DNA of 34,477 nucleotides, taken from the IMG/VR virus record IMGVR_UViG_3300023219_000110, positions 1 through 34,477 of that record. One strand, written 5' to 3'. This document shows positions 29,681 to 34,477 of this stretch, in pieces. This DNA comes from a virus. Numbering within the stretch: the stretch's first letter is position 1; each line of letters opens with the position of its first letter. Made by a program: the position numbers and the translations under genes. Below the pieces are notes generated by a model that did not search any database, was not told the DNA's origin, and saw only the letters and a list, made by a program, of their open reading frames with translations.

Positions 29681-29909
29681 AAGTTGAAGGTTCTTCTCTA
29701 ATCAGGGCAAGAATTTGCCTTTCCCCTTCTTTAAAAAAGTGGAAACCAGAATAGTCGCCCGTACCATCACAATCACATTCAACATCCACGCGCTCCTTTT
29801 CAGCTATGGCAAGCCCCCTGCAAATAGTGGCGGCCTCTGTTATCCCCATGTGGTATCCTTCCGCTTTAATAAACTCTAAATTGATAGGGGTTATTTTTGT
29901 ATCATCCAT
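29679..29909 (-). CDS. Hypothetical protein, 76 aa
   Basis: ATG 29909 follows GGAGA by 6 nt and the boundary 13-mer. MDDTKITPINLEFIKAEGYH, then AATICRGLAIAEKERVDVEC and DCDGTGDYSGFHFFKEGERQ. The C-D-C-D-G-T-G knuckle recalls one DnaJ-type zinc half-site. The frame continues upstream but would overlap the neighbouring gene by 197 bp, so this start is preferred. Confidence 0.6.
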   Translation of the reverse strand: MDDTKITPINLEFIKAEGYHMGITEAATICRGLAIAEKERVDVECDCDGTGDYSGFHFFKEGERQILALIREEPST

Positions 29910-29920
29910 CTTCAGTCTCC

Positions 29921-29933
29921 GGGCGTTTGTGTT
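29921..29933 (-). repeat. Gene-boundary 13-mer, copy 5 (AACACAAACGCCC)
   Basis: Four nt after the stop of the 29938-30348 gene; directly abuts GGAGA of the next ribosome site. Confidence 0.8.
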
Positions 29934-29937
29934 TAAT

Positions 29938-30348
29938 TTAATGACGGGCTTGTTTGAACCCATAAGAAAGCGCGCCAAACCTTTTGTCGTTACTCGTTGA
30001 CCCGCGTTCAAATTTCTTGGTGACGCCAGAAAGGGTAATAATCTCTGTTCCGTCTGGTATGCTGTCATACCACTCAGATGGATATAGCCAATGAACATTT
30101 CCTTTTTGGTCAACTTCCCACATTTGGCAACCAATTTTTTTAAGGCTGCTTGGAAGCATCAGTTTTAGAGCCTCATATTCTTCCGGCATGTTTGGTAGAT
30201 AGGAAACCAAGCGACCATCTTGCCTGTCAAAAGTTGGTGTGGCTATTGAAACCGCATCATTAGGACCAACGCCCAATGCCCTCATAAGGTCGCGTGTAAA
30301 GTCCTCATCGCTTTCATCAAGCATTATATCAAATTTAATTAAATCCAT
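29938..30348 (-). CDS. Hypothetical protein, 136 aa
   Basis: GGAGG 6 nt before ATG 30348. Mixed alpha/beta protein: acidic N-terminus (KFDIMLDESDEDFTRDLMRA), middle KKIGCQMWEVDQKGNVHWLY, C-terminus DGTEIITLSGVTKKFERGST and RFGALSYGFKQARH. The C-terminal block looks conserved in phages but I cannot name the family. Confidence 0.6.
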   Translation of the reverse strand: MDLIKFDIMLDESDEDFTRDLMRALGVGPNDAVSIATPTFDRQDGRLVSYLPNMPEEYEALKLMLPSSLKKIGCQMWEVDQKGNVHWLYPSEWYDSIPDGTEIITLSGVTKKFERGSTSNDKRFGALSYGFKQARH

Positions 30349-30358
30349 GTCAGCCTCC

Positions 30359-30371
30359 GGGCATCTGTGTT
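30359..30371 (-). repeat. Gene-boundary 13-mer, diverged copy 6 (AACACAGATGCCC)
   Basis: Differs at three central positions from the other copies; overlaps the TAA of the pentapeptide gene. A more degenerate GCCC-x4-GGAGA remnant (31040-31052) lies before that gene's own start. Confidence 0.65.
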
Positions 30372-31035
30372 AGATTTTTGTAGCTTCTTTTTTTGCCAAC
30401 CGTTTTAATTCTGTCAACGCACCTTCATTGGTGTCATAAAAGTTGATCGGCACATCAATATCGGGATCAGATTTATAATAAATTGCATAAGCAGCACCTG
30501 CTGTTCCAAGTCTACGTTCAAGTTTTTTCCCCTCTTCACCCGCCAATGTAACGACCCAACCGGCCCGGCAATGAGTTGTTCCGCATTCGCCATGCCAAGA
30601 ACCCATTTCCAAGTCACCATTCTTCTTGGCAGCGTTATAAACGGTTTGATGAATATCTTTAATAACCGGAACATCTTCGAGGTTTGCCCCTTCGAGGTAT
30701 GCCCCTTCGAGGTTTGCCCCTTCGAGGTATGCCCCTTTGAGGTATGCCCCTTTGAGGTTTGCCCCTTTGAGGTATGCCCCTTTGAGGTTTGCCCCTTCGA
30801 GGTATGCCCCTTTGAGGTTTGCCCCTTCGAGGTATGCCCCTTTGAGGTTTGCCCCTTTGAGGTATGCCCCTTCGAGGTATGCCCCTTTGAGGTTTGCCCC
30901 TTTGAGGTTTGCCCCTGTCTTTATGGCCCACTTAACTGCCAAGCCAATTCGAACAGCCGTTTTTTTAAACCGTCCATCAATATCGGCAGTGAATTGAACA
31001 CTGCCAGTAAACCTATTTTTAATCTCTAATTTCAT
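30370..31035 (-). CDS. Pentapeptide-repeat protein with a conserved C-terminal domain
   Basis: 221 aa. Residues 1-40 are a basic N-terminus. Residues 41-120 are sixteen A-[N/Y]-L-[K/E]-G repeats, expected to form a right-handed quadrilateral beta helix. Residues 121-221 form a separate domain with [40 protein letters not shown] and a [16 protein letters not shown] ending, which I recognise from other phage and bacterial pentapeptide proteins but cannot assign a function. DNA-mimic proteins such as gyrase inhibitors use this helix; whether this one does is unknown. First gene of the leftward cassette operon. Confidence 0.85.
   Translation of the reverse strand: MKLEIKNRFTGSVQFTADIDGRFKKTAVRIGLAVKWAIKTGANLKGANLKGAYLEGAYLKGANLKGAYLEGANLKGAYLEGANLKGAYLKGANLKGAYLKGAYLEGANLEGAYLEGANLEDVPVIKDIHQTVYNAAKKNGDLEMGSWHGECGTTHCRAGWVVTLAGEEGKKLERRLGTAGAAYAIYYKSDPDIDVPINFYDTNEGALTELKRLAKKEATKI
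30676..30915 (-). repeat. Sixteen exact-length 15-bp tandem repeats (pentapeptide array)
   Basis: Units occupy 30676-30915 without indels. Among them only two base positions vary: one switches N/Y, the other K/E; everything else is invariant, including silent positions. Confidence 0.95.
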
Positions 31036-31079
31036 TTTCGTCTCCTATGGGCGGTTTAATATTTCATTTCGTTTTTCAC

Positions 31080-31106
31080 TTGACTAATCTTATTACATAA
31101 TATAAT
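31080..31106 (+). promoter_or_regulatory. Candidate promoter for the 31145 regulator operon
   Basis: TTGACT (31080-31085) and a perfect TATAAT (31101-31106), but only 15 bp apart. An inverted repeat TATTA-CA-TAATA (31091-31102) overlaps the -10, and TAATTTC/GAAATTA (31103-31109/31129-31135) flanks the start region; both could be operator sites in this divergent gap. Confidence 0.45.
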
Positions 31107-31144
31107 TTCGATTTCAATACTTAATTTTGAAATTAGGAAAAAAA

Positions 31145-31648
31145 GTGAAAACAACAGGATTAATCGGTTACGTCCATCAACGCGCAAACATGTTGACTGA
31201 GAAAGAACAAGCCCAACTTCTGGTAGAATACGGGGTGCCTGAAAATAACATATATCACAAAGAGCATGGCATTAAAGAGGCGGTTGCTTCTTGTGATAGG
31301 GGCAATGATACGCTGGTTGTGTGGTCTGCTGCTTGCATAGGTGCCCATGCTTATAGTGCCACAGTGAAGGGTTTGGCTAAGAATGGCGCAAACATATATA
31401 TCCTCAAACGCAAAATGCTACTTGATTGTAAGGTTGGGTTACCATTTGCTGAGGCATTGGGGGATATACAGCAACAAGGAAAGGCCGGCGAGGGTAAAGG
31501 TGGGCGAAAGAAGTCAATAACCCCTGAGAAGGCTCAAAACATCCTTGATTTTGTTGACGGAGAAGGCAACCAGAAACAGGCTGCAGAACATTACGGGACA
31601 AGTACCCGTGTGGTTAACGAAATTGTGAAAGGAATATATTTCAAATGA
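31145..31648 (+). CDS. Resolvase-fold regulator lacking catalytic residues
   Basis: 167 aa from GTG 31145 (AGGA 7 nt upstream). Residues 4-85 follow the serine-recombinase N-terminal fold: TGLIGYVHQRANMLTEKEQA in place of GYaRVSt.dq...Q, then RGNDTLVVWSAACIGAHAYS in place of r.gD.lvv..ldRlgRs, then VKGLAKNGANIYIL. The catalytic serine (reads H or A here) and the active-site arginines of the LDRLGRS block are missing. The C-terminus (GRKKSITPEKAQNILDFVDG, then NQKQAAEHYGTSTRVVNEIV) is a Hin-like HTH. It is most likely a DNA-binding regulator derived from a recombinase. Confidence 0.7.
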   Translation: MKTTGLIGYVHQRANMLTEKEQAQLLVEYGVPENNIYHKEHGIKEAVASCDRGNDTLVVWSAACIGAHAYSATVKGLAKNGANIYILKRKMLLDCKVGLPFAEALGDIQQQGKAGEGKGGRKKSITPEKAQNILDFVDGEGNQKQAAEHYGTSTRVVNEIVKGIYFK

Positions 31649-32013
31649 ATAATAGAGCAAGCCAGTGGAAAGACACACCACAAGATCACCATAAAAGCTT
31701 TTATGAAGAAACCGACACAGGAAGGGTCACAAAGAAAGGAGTTCCAATTATGGAGAAACATCTTATCAAGGTTTGGGCGTTCACGGTGTCAGCATGTAAT
31801 CGCGTGATTGTGTCTTACTGGATACCAGATCAAGATAGATGGAACGGATATATGAAAGAAACCCCACCCGTTCTATTCTGTGATGCACCAACTTTACCAA
31901 AGAGGCAAGACAAATGGACTGTTTATTGTTCAAACTGCGGCGGTGAATTTAAGCACATAGCAAAAACTGGTTTCAGCCATTGTGAAGACCATGAAGGGAT
32001 TTCAAATGACTGA
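31645..32013 (+). CDS. Hypothetical zinc-ribbon protein, 122 aa
   Basis: ATG overlaps the resolvase-like stop (ATGA). A polar N-terminus is followed by an IKVWAFTVSACNRVIVSYWI core and a C-terminal ribbon-like KWTVYCSNCGGEFKHIAKTG, then FSHCEDHEG. AAAGGAG precedes an internal ATG at 31750 (MEKHLIKVW), a plausible alternative start. Family not recognised. Confidence 0.6.
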   Translation: MNNRASQWKDTPQDHHKSFYEETDTGRVTKKGVPIMEKHLIKVWAFTVSACNRVIVSYWIPDQDRWNGYMKETPPVLFCDAPTLPKRQDKWTVYCSNCGGEFKHIAKTGFSHCEDHEGISND

Positions 32014-32173
32014 CACAAATCAAACGAGCGATACGATTGAGTATTTGAAACCAAGAATTAAATGTGTTTCGTGTGAGAGATTTATCACAAAGACGGCGGC
32101 AAAGAGAAATAACCCTGATCAAAAATGTGACCATCTATGTCATCATTGCATAATCAAGGACCAAATCAAATGA
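32006..32173 (+). CDS. Cysteine-rich small protein, 55 aa
   Basis: ATG 32006 with GGGA 8 nt before. MTDTNQTSDTIEYLKPRIKC starts it; CVSCERF and CDHLCHHC give four to five zinc ligands. Shares its MTDxxxTSD N-terminus with the 32647 gene. Function unknown. Confidence 0.6.
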   Translation: MTDTNQTSDTIEYLKPRIKCVSCERFITKTAAKRNNPDQKCDHLCHHCIIKDQIK

Positions 32174-32361
32174 GCGCTGAAGACGACGACTGGAGATGTC
32201 AATCATGCAATGGTACAGGTAAATTTTTGCCTAATTGTGAAACCTGCCAAGGTGACGGATGGGTACATGATGATGAAAATGGTGGCACTATGACATGCCC
32301 CTCATGCGAAAATGAAGAATGCGGCGATTGCCAAGGAACAGGAGAAGCCCCCGATGATTAG
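32170..32361 (+). CDS. DnaJ-type zinc-finger protein, 63 aa
   Basis: Starts in an ATGA overlap. Contains CQSCNGTG, CETCQGDG and CPSCENEECGDCQGTG, i.e. the CxxCxGxG knuckles of the DnaJ cysteine-rich domain without a J domain. Such stand-alone modules occur in phages and may bind unfolded or partner proteins. Confidence 0.7.
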   Translation: MSAEDDDWRCQSCNGTGKFLPNCETCQGDGWVHDDENGGTMTCPSCENEECGDCQGTGEAPDD

Positions 32362-32650
32362 AAAAAATCAAACGAGCATAGAATGGATTGCGATTGATGA
32401 AAATAGCTCAGAGCCTTTAAATATTAAGGACGATGAACGAATGCTGTGTGTGGTGCAAAAAAGGAACTGGATCGACGGCAATGAGACCGGAGAATTAGAA
32501 AATGAACTAGTGTTTTTAAACTACAGGCATTACCAGACTCATAGCGGATGGATATACAAAGAAACGGGATATCATCCAAGTATGGGGGGACAGAAAGTCA
32601 CTCATTACTCACACATAAATAATCTAATGCCAATGGGAGTTTCAAAATGA
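32354..32650 (+). CDS. Hypothetical protein, DUF551-like ending, 98 aa
   Basis: ATG 32354 with GGAG 10 nt upstream. IEWIAIDENSSEPLNIKDDE, then RMLCVVQKRNWIDG and GGQKVTHYSHINNLMP. The combination W-I-x-I/V near the start and VTH(W/Y)..l..P at the end recalls DUF551-type phage proteins, which have no known function. Low certainty on family. Confidence 0.6.
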   Translation: MIRKNQTSIEWIAIDENSSEPLNIKDDERMLCVVQKRNWIDGNETGELENELVFLNYRHYQTHSGWIYKETGYHPSMGGQKVTHYSHINNLMPMGVSK

Positions 32651-32901
32651 CTGACAACACGAAGACGAGCGATTTTAACAGTAACGGTTGTCCTTTAAAG
32701 CATACGGTTGTTGCGGCCCCAAGAGGCACTTCAATGTCTGGTTTTGGTTGCCTTTATACAGGTGGGCATTGTTTGCCATGTGACGATTGCACAAACAGGG
32801 CTAGTGCTTATCAGCAACGCGAAGAAGAAGAACAGAAATGGGAAGAACTACGCCAACAGGAACAAGATCAATATTACATAGACAACCCACATGAAGGATA
32901 A
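32647..32901 (+). CDS. Cysteine-rich protein with charged tail, 84 aa
   Basis: ATG overlaps the previous stop as ATGA. MTDNTKTSDFNSNGCPLKHT, then GCLYTGGHCLPCDDCTNRAS and a glutamate/glutamine-rich helix. The cysteines could bind one zinc. N-terminus is related to the 32006 gene. Function unknown. Confidence 0.6.
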   Translation: MTDNTKTSDFNSNGCPLKHTVVAAPRGTSMSGFGCLYTGGHCLPCDDCTNRASAYQQREEEEQKWEELRQQEQDQYYIDNPHEG

Positions 32902-32905
32902 ACAA

Positions 32906-33079
32906 ATGAGCGATATTGATTGGCGGGGTTATCTTAAGGATTATGGGCTGACTTATTGCGAAGGCTGTATTCACTATTATCTTGGCCCCGATTATGATTG
33001 TCCGAAAACCAATGCAAGTATACTTAAGGGGGCTGTTGTTGGGGAGTGTCGTGAATACAGTGTAAAGGAAAAACCATGA
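32906..33079 (+). CDS. Cysteine-containing small protein, 57 aa
   Basis: ATG 32906 has AAGGA 7 nt upstream; ATG 32891 in frame is less likely. MSDIDWRGYLKDYGLTYCEG, then CIHYYLGPDYDCPKTNASIL and GECREYS: four cysteines spaced as a possible zinc site. Its stop overlaps the next ATG (ATGA). Confidence 0.6.
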   Translation: MSDIDWRGYLKDYGLTYCEGCIHYYLGPDYDCPKTNASILKGAVVGECREYSVKEKP

Positions 33080-33189
33080 CGAACGAGGTTGATATTGTTA
33101 TAGGCTTTTTATTTGGCGGTCTTATAGTTATTGAAATTGGATTCTTTCTTTTTATAGCCGTTCTTGTGTTAAAAGGAATTTTTAAATGA
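33076..33189 (+). CDS. Single-helix membrane peptide, 37 aa
   Basis: MTNEVDIVIGFLFGGLIVIE continues IGFFLFIAVLVLKGIFK: one long membrane helix with a basic end. Coupled on both sides by ATGA overlaps. Confidence 0.5.
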   Translation: MTNEVDIVIGFLFGGLIVIEIGFFLFIAVLVLKGIFK

Positions 33190-33281
33190 ATGTGTGGATT
33201 AAAAAATTCTGGATGCAGCTATTCTCTGACGATTTAGATATGCAAAAATATTATGAAAACGAATGGAAAGGCGGCAAATAA
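33186..33281 (+). CDS. Tiny hypothetical protein, 31 aa
   Basis: ATG overlaps the previous stop; MNVWIKKFWMQLFSDDLDMQ ends KYYENEWKGGK. Stops 3 nt before the next gene. Amphipathic with aromatic residues; status rests on coupling alone. Confidence 0.4.
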   Translation: MNVWIKKFWMQLFSDDLDMQKYYENEWKGGK

Positions 33282-33284
33282 AAT

Positions 33285-33827
33285 ATGGCAAATCGGCGGC
33301 GGAAAGATTTAAAGAAACGACCCACCACCCGTAAGGGACGGCAACCCAAAACTAATCCAACTCAAGAATGGCAAGATCAATTTGAGAGTATAACAGGAAG
33401 AAAATGGCAGGGGCATTTAGACAGTGCGGCAAATTCCCCTTTAGCTATAATGGAGGCGCGGAAACTATTGGGCGGGAACGCATCAGCAATGATATCTGCG
33501 GGGCAGGGATTTAAACAGCTATATATTAACAGAAACGGCCCTGTGAACGCTAAATCAGGTTCCATAGGGCAAATGTCCGGGAATGGTAGTATTGGTATGC
33601 TGCGTGAGGTTATAGATATCAATGATGTAGAGCGTGATGAGGCATTTAAGAAGCTTAATGCACGATTATTGATAAAGGGCAAATCAGTACAACAAACAGT
33701 CGTTAATGTGGCAGTATATGAGATTATACCCATATGGCTACAACAGATTATTGATGGAATTGATGTTGATATTGACTGTAAAGAGCGAGATGATTTAATA
33801 GTGGGTTTGAAAATCTTAATAAGCTAA
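33285..33827 (+). CDS. Unrecognised basic protein before the small-RNA unit, 180 aa
   Basis: Basic N-terminus (MANRRRKDLKKRPTTRKGRQ), likely disordered, then WQDQFESITGRKWQGHLDSA, a glycine/asparagine-rich centre (GSIGQMSGNGSIGM) and a helical C-terminus with IIPIWLQQIIDGIDVDIDCK. Nucleic-acid binding is suggested by charge only. It is the last gene before a promoter that overlaps the end of its operon. Confidence 0.65.
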   Translation: MANRRRKDLKKRPTTRKGRQPKTNPTQEWQDQFESITGRKWQGHLDSAANSPLAIMEARKLLGGNASAMISAGQGFKQLYINRNGPVNAKSGSIGQMSGNGSIGMLREVIDINDVERDEAFKKLNARLLIKGKSVQQTVVNVAVYEIIPIWLQQIIDGIDVDIDCKERDDLIVGLKILIS

Positions 33828-33828
33828 C

Positions 33829-33857
33829 TTGACATAGAAATGAAAATGGTGTATAAA
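33829..33857 (+). promoter_or_regulatory. Near-consensus promoter of the small RNA
   Basis: TTGACA (33829-33834), 17-bp spacer, TATAAA (33852-33857); begins one base after the preceding stop codon. Predicted start about 33864. Confidence 0.82.
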
Positions 33858-33863
33858 AAGTCA

Positions 33864-33927
33864 AAATGTGGGATTTCCACATAAGAAAGAAGCCGCTACT
33901 GCCCTCCCCAGGTTAGCGGCTTTTTTT
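33864..33927 (+). ncRNA. Candidate phage small RNA, about 64 nt, with C-rich terminator loop
   Basis: Bounded by the promoter above and an intrinsic terminator. Hairpin 1 is ATGTGG (33866-33871)/CCACAT (33877-33882). Linker AAGAAAGA. Hairpin 2 is AGCCGCTA (33891-33898)/TAGCGGCT (33914-33921) followed by seven T (33921-33927). The loop CTGCCCTCCCCAGGT is C-rich and complementary to G-rich ribosome-site sequences. Two hairpins with anti-Shine-Dalgarno loops recall the cuckoo/CcsR sRNAs of Alphaproteobacteria, though the CCUCCUCCC core of those is not exact here. There is no ORF with a start in it. Alternative: only a terminator of the upstream operon with a chance promoter. Confidence 0.65.
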
Positions 33928-33946
33928 GTGGTGGTAATGATGGAAG

Positions 33947-33975
33947 TTGGTATCAGACTAATGTGGTGGTAAAAT
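33947..33975 (+). promoter_or_regulatory. Weak promoter candidate plus direct repeat before the last gene
   Basis: TTGGTA (33947-33952), 17 bp, TAAAAT (33970-33975). The 11-mer TGTGGTGGTAA occurs at 33927-33937 and 33962-33972, the second copy overlapping the -10. The next gene starts 34 bp downstream. Confidence 0.4.
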
Positions 33976-34009
33976 TCCAGTATGACACATTTAGATAAGG
34001 AAATATAAA

Positions 34010-34477
34010 ATGGCCGCGCTGAACATAAAAAATGTCCAGACCGGAACTATTGCCTTGTCAACAACGCAAGAAAGCAATACCGCAACAATAACCGCAGTTG
34101 TGTTGGCAAATGCATTCATATTATTTGATTACCAGACCGACGGTAGAAATATAAAAAACAGTATAATCCGTTGTCGTATTTCTGATGAGACAACAGTGAC
34201 TGTAGATCGTGCCGGAACAACTGCCTCGGATTCTGCGGCACTGGTGAGATTTTGGGTTATTGAATTTGATGCTGGGCTTACGGTTACCCATATAACAGAT
34301 ACAGGCACTTTTAATACGAACATTGCCATAGGATCAACAGTCGATCTCTCAAAAACATTTGCGACAATTTCGTACAAGATAGACGCAAGCTTCGATTTTA
34401 TTACAAACGCGGAATGTCATGCAGTCGATATTGTTTCAACGACAAACTTCCAGATCAAATCAAATGGTACAACGCGG
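34010..34477 (+). CDS. Virion beta-structured protein, 3' truncated by the window
   Basis: 156 residues from ATG 34010 (AAGG 9 nt upstream), open to the last base. All-beta pattern: NIKNVQTGTIALSTTQESNT, then ITAVVLANAFILFDYQTDGR, DETTVTVDRAGTTASDSAAL and VRFWVIEFDAGLTVTHI. Repeated units of this kind (TGT.t......ss.t...., then T.V...R.gt......v.w.vvef) occur in phage tail/adsorption and decoration proteins. I infer a virion surface role. If the window were joined to its own start the frame would run into the small terminase, which is not plausible as one protein. Confidence 0.65.
   Translation, partial: MAALNIKNVQTGTIALSTTQESNTATITAVVLANAFILFDYQTDGRNIKNSIIRCRISDETTVTVDRAGTTASDSAALVRFWVIEFDAGLTVTHITDTGTFNTNIAIGSTVDLSKTFATISYKIDASFDFITNAECHAVDIVSTTNFQIKSNGTTR

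Noticed and set aside
29910-30134. Upstream extension of the 29679-29909 gene to 151 aa
   Set aside because: It would overlap the neighbouring 29938-30348 gene by 197 bp and skip the GGAGA site that follows the boundary 13-mer.
28676-30371. Integron-type attC sites, because TAACACAAACGCC resembles the left end of Vibrio cassette repeats
   Set aside because: Gaps between genes are about 30 bp and lack the long imperfect palindrome and the GTTRRRY partner box required for attC.
30676-30915. CRISPR array
   Set aside because: Units are contiguous 15-mers without spacers and are in frame within a pentapeptide-repeat gene.
30571-31029. Plus-strand ORF with FEVCP repeats opposite the pentapeptide gene
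   Set aside because: It is the antisense of the tandem 15-mer array, which stays open in all frames because the unit lacks stops.
1-34477. Complete circular phage genome
   Set aside because: Joining the ends would fuse the truncated virion gene in frame to the small terminase remnant, giving an implausible protein and no terminase start. The window is better read as an internal segment.

Overview
The window is a stretch of a tailed-phage (or prophage) genome with a siphovirus-type head and tail module. It is AT-rich and densely packed, with most genes joined by ATGA or TAATG overlaps. Several families are ones I know mainly from phages and gene transfer agents of Alphaproteobacteria: a P27-type small terminase, a GTA gp10-like chaperone followed by an rcc01693-like partner, a DUF6950 cysteine-peptidase-like tail protein, the J-like tip protein and a DUF7220 membrane protein. 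An alphaproteobacterial host is therefore likely, but this is inference. No integrase and no classical CI repressor are visible, so lifestyle is undecided. Both window ends cut through genes, and joining them would make an implausible fusion, so this is not a complete circle.

Layout. (1) 1-16.1 kb, rightward: terminase, portal, protease, capsid, connectors, tail tube, chaperones, tape measure, distal tail, hub, tip and fibre. (2) 16.1-19.2 kb, rightward: membrane proteins and holin, an HTH-phosphoesterase with its own promoter, an M15-type peptidase endolysin, overlapping spanins. (3) 19.2-22.3 kb, leftward: HNH protein, DUF1367, Rad52-like annealing protein, a coiled-coil protein and small genes, read from promoter PL. 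(4) 22.36-22.84 kb: a divergent control region with PL, PR, 12-bp direct repeats and a roughly 365-nt structured leader carrying a tRNA T-arm mimic. (5) 22.8-28.6 kb, rightward: Cro-like regulator, VRR-NUC nuclease, adenine/cytosine methyltransferase, a second non-coding structured block (26.1-26.5 kb), then replication genes including a primase-helicase split between two frames. (6) 28.7-31.0 kb, leftward: six small cassettes separated by a repeated 13-mer and headed by a pentapeptide-repeat protein. (7) 31.1-33.8 kb, rightward: a catalytically degenerate resolvase-like regulator and a run of small cysteine-rich genes. (8) 33.8-34.5 kb: a compact promoter-hairpin-terminator unit that looks like a phage small RNA, then a truncated virion-protein gene.

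How it fits together: early leftward genes supply recombination, and early rightward genes supply regulation, DNA modification and replication. The long head-tail-lysis operon is presumably late and its promoter lies outside the window. The least explained material is RNA-level. The sRNA has a C-rich terminator loop exactly complementary over 8 nt to the loop of a hairpin at 24.9 kb. There are two long structured non-coding blocks, and a hairpin with an eight-C loop follows the Cro-like gene.
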